From: Thalassospira lucentensis
GTDB lineage: Bacteria; Pseudomonadota; Alphaproteobacteria; Rhodospirillales; Thalassospiraceae
Assembly: GCF_032921865.1 (NCBI RefSeq)
Contig: NZ_CP136684.1
Span: 3,941,001-4,005,000 of the forward strand
DNA: 64,000 nt
Direction: 5' to 3'
Shown: positions 8,218 through 19,862 of the stretch, in pieces
Position numbering within the stretch: the first letter of the stretch is position 1
Layout: each line of letters opens with the position of its first letter
Program-made: the position numbers and the translations under genes
The notes under the pieces: generated by a model
The model's database searches: none
Seen by the model: only the letters and a program-made list of their open reading frames with translations
What the model was told of the DNA's origin: nothing

Positions 8218-9657
8218 TTACTGCCCGAGCAAGGCCGTCGCGGCAACGCCGGCACTATCCATCAACGGGTTCGGGAAGAAAACGAAAGCCAGAAGAATGA
8301 CCGTCGCAACCGCCATGATCACATTCATCTCGGTGCCGTTCTTGTCGAACGCTTCGACCGGCTCGTCGAAATACATCACCTTGATGATCCGCAGATAGTA
8401 ATAGGCACTGACGACCGAGGTCACCAAACCGATCACCGCCAGCGTCACAAGACCGGCGTCAACCGCTGCCTTGAACACGTAAAACTTGCCAAAGAACCCT
8501 GCAAGCGGCGGAATACCCGCCATCGAGAACATCAGGATCGCGGTAACGGCAGCCATCAGCGGCTTGGTCTTGGCCAGACCGGCAAGATCGGTGATTTCCT
8601 CGACCATGCGGTCATTGCGACGCATCGAAAGGATCACGGCAAAGGTGCCAAGGTTCATGACAAGGTAAATACCCAGATAAACCAGAATACCCGCAACGCC
8701 TTCGGACGTCCCGGCCGCAAGACCGACAAGTGCGAAACCGACGTGACCGATGGATGAATAGGCCATCAGACGTTTGATATTGTCCTGACGGAGCGCCGCA
8801 AACGACCCCCATGCCATCGACAGGATCGACACCAGAACGATGATCTGCTGCCAGTCTTCGACAACACCGGCAAACGGGCCAACCGCAACGCGAACGAACA
8901 GTGCCAGACCGGCAATCTTCGGCGCGACGGCAAAGAACGCCGTCACCGGGGTCGGTGCGCCCTCATAGACGTCCGGGGTCCACATATGGAACGGAACCGC
9001 GGAAACCTTGAAGCACAGACCGGCAAACATGAAGGCCAGACCAACCAGTGTCCCGACCGAAAGGCCGCCTGCACTGATCACATCGCCAAGAACGGCAAAG
9101 TTGGTCGAACCGGTAAAGCCATACACCATCGACATGCCATACAGCAGCATGCCCGATGCAATCGAGCCCAGAACAAAGTATTTCAGACCCGATTCCGTGG
9201 CGCGAACCGTGTCGCGGCGGATCGCCGCAATCACGTAAAGCGCCAGCGACTGAAGCTCAAGGCCAAGATACAGCGACAGCATGTCGGTTGCCGATACCAT
9301 CGCCATCATGCCAAGCGTGGCAAGCAGGATCAGGATCGGGAATTCGAACCGGGCCATGTTTTCGCGTTCGGCATAATTCATCGCCATCACGATACCAATC
9401 GACGAACCGATCAGGATCATCACCTTGGTGAATTTGGCAAAGGCATCGGCCGTGAACTGGCCATAGAACGCCACCCCGCCGTCACCCAGAACCACCAGCA
9501 CAAGGGCGACGATCTGGGCTGCAACCGCAAGCCACGAAACAGTGCGGAATGCCTTGTCCTTGCCGGCGAAAACGCCAAGCATCAGAAGGGCCAGGGCCGA
9601 AACGGCCATAAAGATTTCGGGCAATGCCGCCCCGAGGTTGAGCATAGAAACTCCCAT
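8218..9657 (-). CDS. nuoN: NADH-quinone oxidoreductase subunit N
   Basis: NuoN is one of the three antiporter-like membrane subunits of complex I. The protein of about 479 residues has roughly 14 transmembrane helices. The signature region MAYSSIGHVGFALVGL near residue 300 and the functional lysines in PKIAGLALF near 240 are visible. The start is ambiguous. ATG at 9657 has AGGGG 7 bases upstream; ATGs at 9663 and 9645 are also possible, the last also with a Shine-Dalgarno-like GGGAG. It follows nuoM closely and is followed by birA. Confidence 0.95.
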   Translation of the reverse strand: MGVSMLNLGAALPEIFMAVSALALLMLGVFAGKDKAFRTVSWLAVAAQIVALVLVVLGDGGVAFYGQFTADAFAKFTKVMILIGSSIGIVMAMNYAERENMARFEFPILILLATLGMMAMVSATDMLSLYLGLELQSLALYVIAAIRRDTVRATESGLKYFVLGSIASGMLLYGMSMVYGFTGSTNFAVLGDVISAGGLSVGTLVGLAFMFAGLCFKVSAVPFHMWTPDVYEGAPTPVTAFFAVAPKIAGLALFVRVAVGPFAGVVEDWQQIIVLVSILSMAWGSFAALRQDNIKRLMAYSSIGHVGFALVGLAAGTSEGVAGILVYLGIYLVMNLGTFAVILSMRRNDRMVEEITDLAGLAKTKPLMAAVTAILMFSMAGIPPLAGFFGKFYVFKAAVDAGLVTLAVIGLVTSVVSAYYYLRIIKVMYFDEPVEAFDKNGTEMNVIMAVATVILLAFVFFPNPLMDSAGVAATALLGQ

Positions 9658-9668
9658 GTTCATTCCCC

Positions 9669-11186
9669 TCAATTCGCCGCCAGCTGCGCAGCCTGAGCTG
9701 CGGCAGCCTGCGCCGTTTCGACCTGGTTGACGAGGTTTTCAACCGAAACATGCATGATGTCGAGGAAGGAGACCGGATAGACCCCCATCCACAGAACGAT
9801 GATCACCAGCGGTGCGAAGATCAGCCATTCACGCGGGCTCATATCAAGGATCGATTTAAGGTTTTCCTTGGTAAGGGCCCCGAACACGATGCGGCGATAA
9901 AGATACAGCGCATAAGCCGCACCAAGGATCAGACCGGTCGCGGCAAAGAATGCCACCCAGGTATTGGCTTCGAACGCGCCCAGCAATGCCAGGATTTCGC
10001 CAACGAAACCACCCGTCCCCGGAAGACCGACAGACGCCATCGTAAAGAACATGAAGATAACGGCATAACCCGGCATACGGTGCACAAGGCCACCATAGGC
10101 ATCGATCTCGCGGGTATGCATGCGGTCATAAACCACACCAACACACAGGAACAATGCACCGGAAACCACACCGTGGCTCAGCATCTGGAAGATCGAACCT
10201 TCGATGCCGTGCTGGTTAAAGGTGAAGGCACCGATGGTGACGATACCCATATGGGCAACCGACGAATAGGCAATCAGCTTTTTCATGTCCTGCTGTGCAA
10301 GCGCGACCAGCGACGTATAGATGATCGCCACAATCGACAGCGTGAACACCAGCGGGGCAAAGGTTTCAGACGCCAGCGGCATCATCGGCAACGAGAACCG
10401 AAGGAAACCGTAACCACCCATTTTCAGAAGAACACCCGCCAGGATCACCGAACCAGCAGTCGGTGCCTCAACGTGGGCATCGGGCAACCAGGTGTGAACC
10501 GGCCACATCGGTACCTTGACGGCAAAGGATGCAAAGAACGCCAGCCACAGCCAAAGCTGCATGTTATAGCTGAACCCGTGCGCCATCAGGGTCGGGATGT
10601 CGGTCGTGCCTGCATCGAAATACATCGCAAGCAGCGCAACCAGCATCAGAACGGAACCCAGCAGCGTGTAAAGGAACAGCTTGAAGGCTGCATAAACACG
10701 ACGCTGACCGCCCCAGACACCGATGATGATGAACATCGGGATCAGAACGCCTTCGAAGAACAGATAGAACAGCAGACCGTCAAGCGCGCTGAACATACCG
10801 ACCATCATCGTTTCCAGGATCAGGAACGCGATCATGTATTCCTTCACGCGTTTCTGGATTGCTTCCCATGCCGACAGTATGCAGATCGGCGTCAGGAAGG
10901 TCGCCAGAAGCACGAACAGCATCGAAATGCCATCCACGCCCATGTGATAGGAAATATTCAGGCCCGGCATCCAGTCGGCTTTTTCAACGAACTGGAAATC
11001 GGCCGTGGTGCTATCGAAATTCACCCACAGCATCAACGATGCGGCAAAGGTAAAGCCCGACGTCCAAAGGGCAACCCAACGGGAGTTGCGGGCGACATTC
11101 GCCTCTTCCCCGCGGATCAGCAGCACAAACAGTGCGCCGATCAGCGGCAAAAAGGTGACGATCGAAAGAATTGGATAATCGCTCAT
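9669..11186 (-). CDS. nuoM: NADH-quinone oxidoreductase subunit M
   Basis: NuoM is a proton-pumping membrane subunit of complex I, 505 residues with about 14 transmembrane helices. It shows the conserved [20 protein letters not shown] near residue 90, a functional glutamate in [14 protein letters not shown] near 145, and the proton-antiporter signature [20 protein letters not shown] near 300. The last 25 residues are Ala/Gln-rich ([13 protein letters not shown]) and form a soluble tail. It begins 6 bases after nuoL ends. Confidence 0.97.
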   Translation of the reverse strand: MSDYPILSIVTFLPLIGALFVLLIRGEEANVARNSRWVALWTSGFTFAASLMLWVNFDSTTADFQFVEKADWMPGLNISYHMGVDGISMLFVLLATFLTPICILSAWEAIQKRVKEYMIAFLILETMMVGMFSALDGLLFYLFFEGVLIPMFIIIGVWGGQRRVYAAFKLFLYTLLGSVLMLVALLAMYFDAGTTDIPTLMAHGFSYNMQLWLWLAFFASFAVKVPMWPVHTWLPDAHVEAPTAGSVILAGVLLKMGGYGFLRFSLPMMPLASETFAPLVFTLSIVAIIYTSLVALAQQDMKKLIAYSSVAHMGIVTIGAFTFNQHGIEGSIFQMLSHGVVSGALFLCVGVVYDRMHTREIDAYGGLVHRMPGYAVIFMFFTMASVGLPGTGGFVGEILALLGAFEANTWVAFFAATGLILGAAYALYLYRRIVFGALTKENLKSILDMSPREWLIFAPLVIIVLWMGVYPVSFLDIMHVSVENLVNQVETAQAAAAQAAQLAAN

Positions 11187-11192
11187 CGCCCG

Positions 11193-13202
11193 TTAACCCA
11201 TCTTCCAAATTGTGTAAGACACCAAGGCGGCAATACCGATCAGCATCGCAAACGCATAGTGATAGACGAAACCGCTCTGAAGGGCGCTGACACGACGTGC
11301 AATGTTACGGCATGCTGCGGCGACACCATCCGGACCGACACCATCGATCAGCGCGCCATCGCCCGATTTCCAGAAGCCATAGCCAAGATAGAAGGCAGGC
11401 TTGACGAAAATCTTGTCGTAAAGCTCGTCGAAGTACCATTTGTTCAGCGCGAAACGATACAGACCGTTGAAGGTATTGGCCAACTGACGCGGCAGCGACG
11501 GAACCAGCTTGTACATCACAAGGGCGATGACAAAGCCCGATACCATGGCAACAAACGGTGCCAGCTTGACCCAGCCCGGAACATGGTGTGCATGTTCAAG
11601 GGCCTGATGACCTTCGGCCATGAAGATCGCGCCATTCCAGAACGCAAGCATTTCTTCATAGTCACCACCACCGAACCAGTCCTTGGCGAACCAGCCGGCA
11701 AAGATCGCGCCGACGGTCAGGAACAGAAGCGGCAGCGTCATGACAGCCGGGCTTTCATGGACATGGGCCATGGTCCGCTCGTCCGCACGCGGGGTGCCAA
11801 AGAAGGTCATGAAGATCAGGCGCCAGCTATAGAACGACGTCATCAGTGCCGCCAGGATACCGGCCCAGAAGGCATAGGTCCCGACTGCGGTATGTGCCGC
11901 AAACGCGCTTTCGATGACAAGGTCCTTGGAATAGAAGCCCGCAAGCCCCGGGAAACCGGTAATCGCAAGCGTACCAACCATCATCACCGCAAAGGTCAGC
12001 GGAACCATTTTATAGATGCCGCCCATCTTGCGCATGTCCTGCTCGTCCGACATCGCATGGATCACCGAACCGGCACCAAGGAACAGAAGCGCCTTGAAGA
12101 AACCGTGCGTCATCAGGTGGAACACGCCCGCCGAATAGGCCGACACGCCGCAGGCAAAGAACATATAGCCAAGCTGCGAACAGGTCGAATAGGCGATCAC
12201 GCGCTTGATGTCGTTCTGAACGCAACCAATCGTCGCGGCAAAGAACGCGGTCGATGCGCCGACAACCGTGACGATGGCAAGGGTGGTTTCGGCATATTCA
12301 AAGATCGGCGACAGGCGCGCGACCATGAACACACCGGCCGTCACCATGGTTGCCGCGTGGATAAGTGCGGAAACCGGCGTCGGGCCTTCCATCGCATCAG
12401 GCAGCCACGTATGCAGGCCAAGCTGTGCCGATTTGCCCATCGCACCGATGAACAGCAGGAAACAGGTGATCTCAAGCGCCGAAAACTCATGACCAAGGAA
12501 CAGAAGGGTCGTTCCGGCAACTTCTTCGGCATTGCCAAAGATCACGTCGAACTGAACGCTATCGAACAGGACGTAAACCGCAAAGATACCAAGCGCAAAG
12601 CCAAAGTCACCAACACGGTTGACGATGAACGCCTTGATCGCAGCCGCCGATGCCGACGGCTTGGAATACCAGAAACCGATCAGAAGATAGGACGCAAGCC
12701 CCACCCCTTCCCAGCCAAAGAACAGCTGGATCAGGTTGTCTGCGGTCACCAGCATCAGCATGGCAAAGGTAAACAGCGACAGATACGCCATGAAACGCGG
12801 CTTGTCGGGATCGTGCGACATGTAACCGATGGAATAGATATGAACCATCGACGACACACCGGTCACAACGATCAGCATGACACAGGTCAGCGTATCAAAA
12901 CGAAGCGCCCATTCAGCCGTGAAGCTCCCCGAAGAAATCCAGGTAAACAGCTGAACCGTGATCGGGTTGCCGCCAAGGGCAACATCGACAAAGGCGAAAA
13001 TCGAAATGATGAAGGCCGTCACCACACCACCAACCGTAATCAGCTGGGAGATGCGGTCAGACGTCGAAACACCGTGATGATGATGGCCGTGGCTGTCATG
13101 ACCGTGACCGGCATCGGACGTGGACGACATGGCGCCGGCCAGCGTGATGATGCCTGCGATCGTGGCAGCGATCAGGGGCAGGAATACAATCAGAGGATAC
13201 AT
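11193..13202 (-). CDS. nuoL: NADH-quinone oxidoreductase subunit L
   Basis: NuoL is the distal proton-pumping subunit of complex I, 669 residues with about 16 transmembrane helices and the long amphipathic lateral helix near the C-terminus. [20 protein letters not shown] and the signature [20 protein letters not shown] are visible. Odd feature: between the first two helices, residues 32-46 are histidine-rich ([15 protein letters not shown]), a possible metal-binding loop. It ends 6 bases before nuoM and starts 7 bases after nuoK. Confidence 0.97.
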   Translation of the reverse strand: MYPLIVFLPLIAATIAGIITLAGAMSSTSDAGHGHDSHGHHHHGVSTSDRISQLITVGGVVTAFIISIFAFVDVALGGNPITVQLFTWISSGSFTAEWALRFDTLTCVMLIVVTGVSSMVHIYSIGYMSHDPDKPRFMAYLSLFTFAMLMLVTADNLIQLFFGWEGVGLASYLLIGFWYSKPSASAAAIKAFIVNRVGDFGFALGIFAVYVLFDSVQFDVIFGNAEEVAGTTLLFLGHEFSALEITCFLLFIGAMGKSAQLGLHTWLPDAMEGPTPVSALIHAATMVTAGVFMVARLSPIFEYAETTLAIVTVVGASTAFFAATIGCVQNDIKRVIAYSTCSQLGYMFFACGVSAYSAGVFHLMTHGFFKALLFLGAGSVIHAMSDEQDMRKMGGIYKMVPLTFAVMMVGTLAITGFPGLAGFYSKDLVIESAFAAHTAVGTYAFWAGILAALMTSFYSWRLIFMTFFGTPRADERTMAHVHESPAVMTLPLLFLTVGAIFAGWFAKDWFGGGDYEEMLAFWNGAIFMAEGHQALEHAHHVPGWVKLAPFVAMVSGFVIALVMYKLVPSLPRQLANTFNGLYRFALNKWYFDELYDKIFVKPAFYLGYGFWKSGDGALIDGVGPDGVAAACRNIARRVSALQSGFVYHYAFAMLIGIAALVSYTIWKMG

Positions 13203-13209
13203 ATCTGCC

Positions 13210-13518
13210 TTACCCCTTCATCATGTTGATGTCTTCAACCGCAATCGTGCCGCGGTTACGGAAATAGACCACCAGGATCGCAAGACCGATCGCTGCCTCG
13301 GCGGCGGCAACGGTCAGGACGAAGATGGTGAAGACCTGTCCGACGAGATCGCCAAGGAACGACGAGAACGCGACAAGGTTGATATTGACTGCCAGCAGCA
13401 TCAGCTCGATCGACATCATGATGATGATGACGTTCTTGCGGTTCATGAAGATGCCAAAGATCCCGAGTGTGAAAAGGATCGCCGCGACGGTCAAATAATG
13501 TGCAAGACCGATTTCCAT
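13210..13518 (-). CDS. nuoK: NADH-quinone oxidoreductase subunit K
   Basis: NuoK is a small membrane subunit of complex I (102 residues, three transmembrane helices), homologous to MrpC and ND4L. The two glutamates of the proton path are present in [17 protein letters not shown] (helix 2) and [16 protein letters not shown] (helix 3). Full family length. Its start codon abuts the nuoJ stop, so the two genes are translationally coupled. Confidence 0.97.
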   Translation of the reverse strand: MEIGLAHYLTVAAILFTLGIFGIFMNRKNVIIIMMSIELMLLAVNINLVAFSSFLGDLVGQVFTIFVLTVAAAEAAIGLAILVVYFRNRGTIAVEDINMMKG

Positions 13519-14126
13519 CAGATCCCCCTACCGACCGGAACTTTTTTGACTTCAAGCGTGTCAGCGCGATCGCGTTTGACCTGCTCGTAGATTTTCTGAC
13601 GGCGGACACCTTCACGGGTACGCAGCGTCAGGACAATTGCGCCAATCATCGCAACAAGCAGCACCAGACCAGCGGCCTGGAAGATGTATGCGTAATCGGT
13701 GTAGATCAGTTGGCCAAGCGCCTCGACATTGGTCAGTCCGGCGGGCGTCGGATGCGCCAGAACCGCAACCTTGTCATCAGACAGTGCCCAGCCCGCGCCG
13801 ACAAAGGCCAGTTCCACAAACAGCACCAGCGCGATCAGAACCCCGATCGGCAGATAGTTGAGGAAACCCTGACGCATCTCGACAAAGTTGATGTCGAGCA
13901 TCATGACGACGAACAGGAACAGAACCGCGACCGCGCCGACATAGACGACGACGAGCAGCATGGCGAGAAACTCAGCACCCAGCAGGACGAAAAGCCCGGC
14001 TGCGTTAAAAAATGTCAAAATCAGCAGCAGTACCGAATGCACCGGGTTGCGAACGGTCACAACCGCAGTCGCGGACAGAACCGCGACAGTAGCAAACAGG
14101 TAAAAAGCCAAAGCCTGTACGACCAT
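13518..14126 (-). CDS. nuoJ: NADH-quinone oxidoreductase subunit J
   Basis: NuoJ is a membrane subunit of complex I (202 residues, five transmembrane helices), homologous to ND6. The conserved helix-3 segment [19 protein letters not shown], which contains the pi-bulge tyrosine and valines near residues 60-78, is present. The start [11 protein letters not shown] is chosen because AGGGGG lies 6 bases upstream; a longer frame to 14177 adds 17 residues that do not fit the family. It ends in a conserved hydrophilic tail. Confidence 0.95.
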   Translation of the reverse strand: MVVQALAFYLFATVAVLSATAVVTVRNPVHSVLLLILTFFNAAGLFVLLGAEFLAMLLVVVYVGAVAVLFLFVVMMLDINFVEMRQGFLNYLPIGVLIALVLFVELAFVGAGWALSDDKVAVLAHPTPAGLTNVEALGQLIYTDYAYIFQAAGLVLLVAMIGAIVLTLRTREGVRRQKIYEQVKRDRADTLEVKKVPVGRGI

Positions 14127-14208
14127 AAGGTACCCCCTTGGCGAGCCGCCCCGCCCCAATGGCAGACAGCGGCCCATGAACTCTCTCTTTAACGATCAGA
14201 CGCGACAC

Positions 14209-14697
14209 TTACCGATAAGGTGCGTCTGCCTCCAATCGTGCAGCAAGCTCGGCTTCCCAACGCTCGCCATTTTCAAGAAGCTTGTCCTTGTCATAGAGAA
14301 GCTCCTCGCGGTTTTCGGTTGCGAACTCGAAGTTCGGACCTTCGACGATTGCATCCACCGGGCAGGCTTCCTCGCAGAAACCACAATAGATGCATTTCGT
14401 CATATCGATATCGTAGCGCGTCGTACGACGCGAACCGTCGGTGCGCGGCTCAACCTCGATGGTGATGGCCTGCGCGGGACAGATCGCCTCGCAAAGTTTG
14501 CACGCAATGCAACGCTCTTCCCCGTTGGGATAGCGACGCAGCGCATGTTCGCCACGGAAACGCGGGCTCAGCGGACCCTTTTCATACGGATAGTTCAGCG
14601 TCACCTTCGGCTTGAACATGTATTTCAGGGTGAGCGCCATGCCGGAAACGAGTTCCACCAGCAGGAAGCTCCGGGCCGTCCGATCAATAAATGACAT
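14209..14697 (-). CDS. nuoI: NADH-quinone oxidoreductase subunit I
   Basis: NuoI carries iron-sulfur clusters N6a and N6b, which pass electrons to NuoB at the base of the peripheral arm. The 162-residue protein contains two 4Fe-4S motifs: [12 protein letters not shown] near residues 63-74 and [12 protein letters not shown] near 102-113. An amphipathic N-terminal helix (residues 1-30) sits on the membrane. Length and motif spacing are normal. It lies 31 bases after nuoH in the operon. Confidence 0.97.
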   Translation of the reverse strand: MSFIDRTARSFLLVELVSGMALTLKYMFKPKVTLNYPYEKGPLSPRFRGEHALRRYPNGEERCIACKLCEAICPAQAITIEVEPRTDGSRRTTRYDIDMTKCIYCGFCEEACPVDAIVEGPNFEFATENREELLYDKDKLLENGERWEAELAARLEADAPYR

Positions 14698-14728
14698 CGT
14701 TTACCTCTCTCTTTCCGATGCGCGGCGA

Positions 14729-15742
14729 TCAGGCCGGGACCTTGTCAAAAGCAACCAGGAACGTGGCGACCAGCATGACCCAGGCAAATGACAGCGGCAG
14801 GAAGACTTTCCAACCCAGACGCATCAGTTGGTCATAGCGGTAACGCGGGAATGTCGCACGCACCCAGAGGAATATGAACAGAACGAAGCAAATCTTCAGG
14901 ATGAACCAGATCGGCCCCGGGATGAAATCAAGAACCGGCAGCGGCGCGGTCCAGCCCCCCAGGAACAGAACGGCGCAAAGACCGCTCATCAGGATCATGT
15001 TCGCGTATTCACCCAGGAAGAACAGCGCAAAGGTCATTGCCGAATAATCGACGTTATAACCCGACACCAGCTCGGCTTCCGCTTCCGGAAGGTCAAACGG
15101 TGCGCGGTTCGTTTCGGCCAGGATCGACACGATGAAGACCACAAACATCGGCAGGTGATAGATGAAGTTCCATTCCCAGATACCGCCGCCCTGGCCGCGA
15201 ACGATGTCGCTCAGGTTCAGGGACCCGGTGGTCAGCAGAACGGAAATGATGATCAGGCCAATCGAAATCTCATACGAAACCATCTGGGCGCCGGAACGCA
15301 GCGCACCAAGGAAGGCGTATTTGGAGTTCGATGCCCAACCGGCCATCACGATGCCGTAAACACCCAGCGATGAAATCGCGAACAGGTACAGAATGCCGAC
15401 ATTCAGATCCGCCAGAACCATGCCCTCGTCGAACGGAATAACCGCCCAGGCAATGATCGCCAGAATGAAAGTCAGCATCGGGGCGATGATAAACACGCCC
15501 TTGTTGGCACTGGTCGGAACGATTGTTTCTTTCAGAAACAGTTTCAGACCATCGGCCAGCGGCTGCAGAAGACCAAACGGCCCCACAACGTTCGGGCCCT
15601 TGCGCAACTGCATCGCACCGATGACCTTGCGCTCGGCATAGGTCAGATAGGCGACAGCAACCAGCAGCGGGACAACAATCGCCAAAATCTTGGCGACGAT
15701 CCAGACCAGCGGTTCAATATATCCGTCCCAAAGAAGTTCCAT
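14729..15742 (-). CDS. nuoH: NADH-quinone oxidoreductase subunit H
   Basis: NuoH forms much of the quinone-binding cavity and the junction between the two arms of complex I. It has 337 residues and about eight transmembrane helices. The conserved motif [20 protein letters not shown] is near residues 36-55, the loop [20 protein letters not shown] is near 210-229, and [15 protein letters not shown] is near 299-313. Full family length. It is 87 bases downstream of nuoG. Confidence 0.97.
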   Translation of the reverse strand: MELLWDGYIEPLVWIVAKILAIVVPLLVAVAYLTYAERKVIGAMQLRKGPNVVGPFGLLQPLADGLKLFLKETIVPTSANKGVFIIAPMLTFILAIIAWAVIPFDEGMVLADLNVGILYLFAISSLGVYGIVMAGWASNSKYAFLGALRSGAQMVSYEISIGLIIISVLLTTGSLNLSDIVRGQGGGIWEWNFIYHLPMFVVFIVSILAETNRAPFDLPEAEAELVSGYNVDYSAMTFALFFLGEYANMILMSGLCAVLFLGGWTAPLPVLDFIPGPIWFILKICFVLFIFLWVRATFPRYRYDQLMRLGWKVFLPLSFAWVMLVATFLVAFDKVPA

Positions 15743-15829
15743 CGGTCAAACCGTATCTTTTGCGTTTCGTCCCTGAATTGGGACACCCCCTTGCGGGACG
15801 GGCGACGATGTCATCGCCGCCCCCCAAAC

Positions 15830-17890
15830 TCAGGCAACCTTCTCGGCAGCCGCATCCTTGACAAAGGCCTCTGTACATTTGGCCATCGTCACCGATGCAC
15901 GGCTGATCGGGTCGGTCATATAGAAATTGCGAACCGGCGAGGTAAAGCTGTCTGGCTTCATATCGCCTTTCTTGCCGAAATCGGCCCACTCTGCCTTGGT
16001 AACAGCATTCAGCGAGGTGAAAGTCGGGCTGAGTTCAACCATGCGCGAACGCACGGCTTCAATGCTGTCATACGGAAGCGCCTGGCCAAGTGCGCCCGAA
16101 AGCGCACGAACAATCGCCCAGTCTTCCTTGGCGTCGCCAACCGGGAAAACAGCGCGCCAGCCCTGCTGGGCGCGGCCTTCGGTATTGACGTAGGTACCGT
16201 TCTTTTCGGTATAGGCAGCACCCGGAAGGATCACGTCTGCGGCCTGTGCACCGGCATCGCCCATCGCCCCCTGATAGACCACAAAGGCCTTCTCAAGTTT
16301 CGACATGTCGATTTCATCGGCACCCAGAAGGTAAACAACCTCGACATCTCCTTTTGCCGCGGCATCAAGGATGTCGTTGGTCGCAAGACCGCCCTCGCCC
16401 GGAACAAAGCCCAGATCAAGGCCACCAACGCGCGATGCGGCGGTGTGCAGGACGTTAAACCCGTTCCATTCGCCCGAAACCATGCCGTATTTGTCGGCAA
16501 TCGCCCGGACGGTCGCCAGAACCGCATCGCTGTCGTCACGGTTAAGCGCGCCCATACCAACGATGATCATCGGCTTTTCGGCGGCTTTCAGAACCTTGGC
16601 GAAATCGTTCTTGCCATCGAGAACCGCGGAAAGCGTTTCCGCACCGGCACCAAGATAGTCGTGCTTATAGGTCGGGTCCCAGCTTTCGCCGATGATGCCA
16701 ACCTTGAAGTCACCGGCCGTCGCACGCCAGCGCTTGCGCAGGCGGGAGTTGATGATCGGTGCTTCTGCGCGGACATTCGCCCCAACGATCAGGCAGGCAT
16801 CGGCTTCGTCGATCCCGGCAATCGTGGTGTTAAAGATATAGGACGCACGCGGACCGCCGATTTTCGAACCGTCCTGACGGCAATCAAGGTTCGGCGACCC
16901 AAGGGTCCCCATCAGGTCCTTAAGGGCCGTCATCGATTCACAATCGACCGTGTCACCGGCAATCGCTGCAATCTTCCTGCCATCAAGCCCGGAAACCTTT
17001 GCCTTGATCGCGGCAAATGCCTCTTCCCAGCTTGCTGCTTTCAGCTTGCCATCGACACGCACATACGGACGATCCAGGCGCTGGCGTTTCAGGCCGTCAA
17101 TCGCATAACGGGTTTTGTCCGAAATCCATTCCTCGTTCACGTCGTCATTGGTACGCGGCAGAACGCGCATGACTTCGGCACTGCGGGAATCGATACGGAT
17201 GTTTGATCCGACCGCATCCATAACGTCGATGCTGTCGGTCTTTTTCAATTCCCACGGACGCGCGGTAAACGCATAGGGTTTGGACGTCAGTGCGCCAACC
17301 GGACAAAGATCGACCAGGTTCCCCGAAAGTTCGGAATTGATCGATGCTTCGATATACGGTCCGACCTCGGTATCCTCGCCACGGTAAACGGCACCCATGG
17401 TGCCGACACCTGCGACTTCCTCGGAAAAACGGACGCAACGGGTGCAGTGAATGCAACGGGTCATGATCGTTTTGACGATCGGGCCCAGTTCCTTGTCCTT
17501 CACCGCACGCTTTTTCTCGGCATAGCGCGACGCGTCAAAACCATAGGCCATCGCCTGGTCCTGAAGGTCACATTCACCGCCCTGGTCACAGATCGGGCAA
17601 TCCAGCGGATGGTTGATCAGCAGGAATTCCATCACGCCATTGCGTGCTTTCTTGACCAGATCGGAATCCGTCTTGATCACCATTCCATCTGCCGCAGGCA
17701 TGGCGCAGGACGCGACCGGCTTCGGTGCGCGTTCCATCTCAACCAGACACATACGGCAGTTGCCGGCGATTGACAGGCGTTCGTGATAGCAGAAACGCGG
17801 AATCTCCTTCCCGGCCTCTTCACAGGCCTGAAGGACTGTCGCCCCGGCTTCTACTTCAACTTCAATACCGTCAACTGTCAGTTTCGGCAT
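15830..17890 (-). CDS. nuoG: NADH-quinone oxidoreductase subunit G
   Basis: NuoG is the large iron-sulfur subunit of the NADH-dehydrogenase module (686 residues). The N-terminal ferredoxin-like [2Fe-2S] domain has cysteines in CYHERLSIAGNCRMC near 34-48. The His/Cys ligands HPLDCPICDQGGECDLQDQ lie near 98-116, and CIHCTRCVRF near 145. The rest is a molybdopterin-oxidoreductase-like domain without known catalysis here. The start MPKLTVDGIEVEVEAG is standard. It is 27 bases after nuoF. Confidence 0.97.
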   Translation of the reverse strand: MPKLTVDGIEVEVEAGATVLQACEEAGKEIPRFCYHERLSIAGNCRMCLVEMERAPKPVASCAMPAADGMVIKTDSDLVKKARNGVMEFLLINHPLDCPICDQGGECDLQDQAMAYGFDASRYAEKKRAVKDKELGPIVKTIMTRCIHCTRCVRFSEEVAGVGTMGAVYRGEDTEVGPYIEASINSELSGNLVDLCPVGALTSKPYAFTARPWELKKTDSIDVMDAVGSNIRIDSRSAEVMRVLPRTNDDVNEEWISDKTRYAIDGLKRQRLDRPYVRVDGKLKAASWEEAFAAIKAKVSGLDGRKIAAIAGDTVDCESMTALKDLMGTLGSPNLDCRQDGSKIGGPRASYIFNTTIAGIDEADACLIVGANVRAEAPIINSRLRKRWRATAGDFKVGIIGESWDPTYKHDYLGAGAETLSAVLDGKNDFAKVLKAAEKPMIIVGMGALNRDDSDAVLATVRAIADKYGMVSGEWNGFNVLHTAASRVGGLDLGFVPGEGGLATNDILDAAAKGDVEVVYLLGADEIDMSKLEKAFVVYQGAMGDAGAQAADVILPGAAYTEKNGTYVNTEGRAQQGWRAVFPVGDAKEDWAIVRALSGALGQALPYDSIEAVRSRMVELSPTFTSLNAVTKAEWADFGKKGDMKPDSFTSPVRNFYMTDPISRASVTMAKCTEAFVKDAAAEKVA

Positions 17891-17917
17891 GTCTCAATCC
17901 CTCTCAACAGGCCCCTC

Positions 17918-19198
17918 TCAGGCCGCGATCCGTGCGCGATATTCCTTGATCCGCCGTTCCATTTCGGGACGGAAGTGACGGATCAGACCCTGGATCGGCC
18001 ATGCGGCTGCATCGCCAAGCGCACAAATGGTGTGGCCTTCGACCTGTTTGGTCACATCCCACAGCAGGTCAATTTCATCAAGCGTGGCCTGTCCCCGGAC
18101 CATGCGCGCCATGATGCGCGCCATCCAGCCCGTACCTTCACGGCACGGTGTGCACTGGCCACAGCTTTCATGCTGGTAGAATTCCGACAGACGCGCGATG
18201 GCGTAAACGATGTCGGTGGACTTATCCATCACGATCACCGCCGCCGTACCAAGACCCGATCCCACTTCACGCAGGGCATCGAAATCCATCAGCACATTGT
18301 CGCAAATGTCTTTGGTCATCAGCGGAACGGACGAACCGCCCGGAATAACCGCCAGAAGATTGTCCCAGCCGCCACGAACACCGCCGCAATGCTTGTCGAT
18401 CAACTCGCGCAGCGGAATGCTCATGGCTTCCTCGACCGTGCAGGGCTTCTCGACATGGCCGGAAATCGCAAACAGCTTGGTACCGTGGTTGTTTTCACGG
18501 CCAAAACCGGTGAACCATGCACCGCCACGGCGCAGGATTTCCGGCACCACGGCAATCGATTCGACGTTGTTCACCGTGGTCGGGCAGCCATACAGACCGG
18601 CATTCGCCGGGAATGGCGGCTTCAGACGCGGCTGGCCTTTCTTGCCCTCAAGGCTTTCGATCAGCGCGGTTTCCTCGCCACAGATATACGCCCCTGCACC
18701 AAGATGCAGATAAAGGTCGTAATCCCAGCCCGAACCACAGGCATTCTTGCCAAGCAGACCGGCCTCATAGGCTTCGTCAATCGCACGCTGAAGGTTCGAT
18801 GCCTCGTGATAGAACTCGCCGCGGATATAGATATATCCGGCATGGGCATTCATCGCGAAGCTGGCCAGAAGGCAGCCTTCAATCAGGGTATGCGGATCAT
18901 TGCGCATGATCTCGCGGTCTTTACAGGTGCCCGGCTCGCCCTCGTCGGCATTCACCACAAGATAGCTCGGACGACCATCGGATTCCTTGGGCATGAACGA
19001 CCATTTCAGGCCGGTCGGGAAGCCAGCGCCCCCACGACCACGCAGACCGGATGCCTTCATCTCGTTGATGATCCAGTCGCGCCCTTTTTCAATCAGGGCC
19101 TTGGTGCCGTCCCAGTTGCCACGTGCCTGTGCCGCTTTAAGACCGAAGTCCTGAAAACCGTACAGGTTGGTAAAGATACGATCCTTATCCTGCAGCAT
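17918..19198 (-). CDS. nuoF: NADH-quinone oxidoreductase subunit F
   Basis: NuoF binds NADH and FMN and cluster N3 and is the electron entry point of complex I (426 residues). The sequence shows [18 protein letters not shown] for nucleotide binding near 62-79, [17 protein letters not shown] for FMN near 94-110, and the 4Fe-4S motif [15 protein letters not shown] near 350-364. The start [14 protein letters not shown] is used; the longer frame overlaps nuoE and is not family-like. It begins one base after the nuoE stop. Confidence 0.97.
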   Translation of the reverse strand: MLQDKDRIFTNLYGFQDFGLKAAQARGNWDGTKALIEKGRDWIINEMKASGLRGRGGAGFPTGLKWSFMPKESDGRPSYLVVNADEGEPGTCKDREIMRNDPHTLIEGCLLASFAMNAHAGYIYIRGEFYHEASNLQRAIDEAYEAGLLGKNACGSGWDYDLYLHLGAGAYICGEETALIESLEGKKGQPRLKPPFPANAGLYGCPTTVNNVESIAVVPEILRRGGAWFTGFGRENNHGTKLFAISGHVEKPCTVEEAMSIPLRELIDKHCGGVRGGWDNLLAVIPGGSSVPLMTKDICDNVLMDFDALREVGSGLGTAAVIVMDKSTDIVYAIARLSEFYQHESCGQCTPCREGTGWMARIMARMVRGQATLDEIDLLWDVTKQVEGHTICALGDAAAWPIQGLIRHFRPEMERRIKEYRARIAA

Positions 19199-19199
19199 C

Positions 19200-19862
19200 T
19201 CAGGCCTCCCCTTCGCTTGCATCAGCAGACTGATCGGCAGCGCCGCAGCCACAGAATGCCTTCAGAACCTTGGGACCATCGATCGGCTCGCAGCCGCGAC
19301 GACCGATCTGCGGACCGGCTTTCGGCTTTTCACCCTTTTTCAGGGCATCAAGGATCGACTTGGTGCTATCGGCAGTCAGGTCTTCGTAATAATCGTCGTT
19401 AATCTGCATCATCGGTGCGTTAACGCACGCGCCAAGGCATTCAACCTCGATCAGGGTAAACTGGCCGTCTTCGGTGGTTTCACCGATTCCGATGCCCAGT
19501 TCCTTCTTGCAGGTATCAACGACATCCGCCGAACCGCGCAACCAGCAAGGCGTCGTGGTGCAGACCTGGATGAAGTTCTTGCCGACCGGGGCAAGGTTAT
19601 ACATCGTATAGAAGGTCGCCACCTCGTAGACGCGAATGGCCGGCATATCGAGCATGTCGGCAATGTAATCCATTGCGACAGTCGGAACCCAGTTACCTTC
19701 GGTCTGACGCTGTGCCAGATCAAGCAGTGGCATGACCGCGCTCTGCTGGCGGCCTTCCGGATACTTGGCAATAATCTTGTTTGCCCGCTCCATGTTTTCC
19801 GGGGAAAACGCAAAGCTGACAGGCTGAAGCTCTCTCGGAGCTGGTCTTCTCAAATGGCTCAT
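19200..19862 (-). CDS. nuoE: NADH-quinone oxidoreductase subunit E
   Basis: NuoE carries the [2Fe-2S] cluster N1a beside the FMN in NuoF. It is a thioredoxin-like protein of 220 residues. Cluster ligands are in [10 protein letters not shown] near 101-110 and [11 protein letters not shown] near 142-152. The C-terminus is extended by roughly 55 residues beyond the shortest homologues and contains a CGCG stretch near residue 205, a feature seen in alphaproteobacterial and mitochondrial-type subunits. It overlaps the nuoD stop by 4 bases. Confidence 0.96.
   Translation of the reverse strand: MSHLRRPAPRELQPVSFAFSPENMERANKIIAKYPEGRQQSAVMPLLDLAQRQTEGNWVPTVAMDYIADMLDMPAIRVYEVATFYTMYNLAPVGKNFIQVCTTTPCWLRGSADVVDTCKKELGIGIGETTEDGQFTLIEVECLGACVNAPMMQINDDYYEDLTADSTKSILDALKKGEKPKAGPQIGRRGCEPIDGPKVLKAFCGCGAADQSADASEGEA

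Noticed and set aside
9750..13229. Long 1159-codon plus-strand open frame opposite nuoM-nuoL-nuoK
   Set aside because: It is the antisense shadow of three clear membrane protein genes; the product is rich in His/Arg/Gln as expected for a shadow frame.
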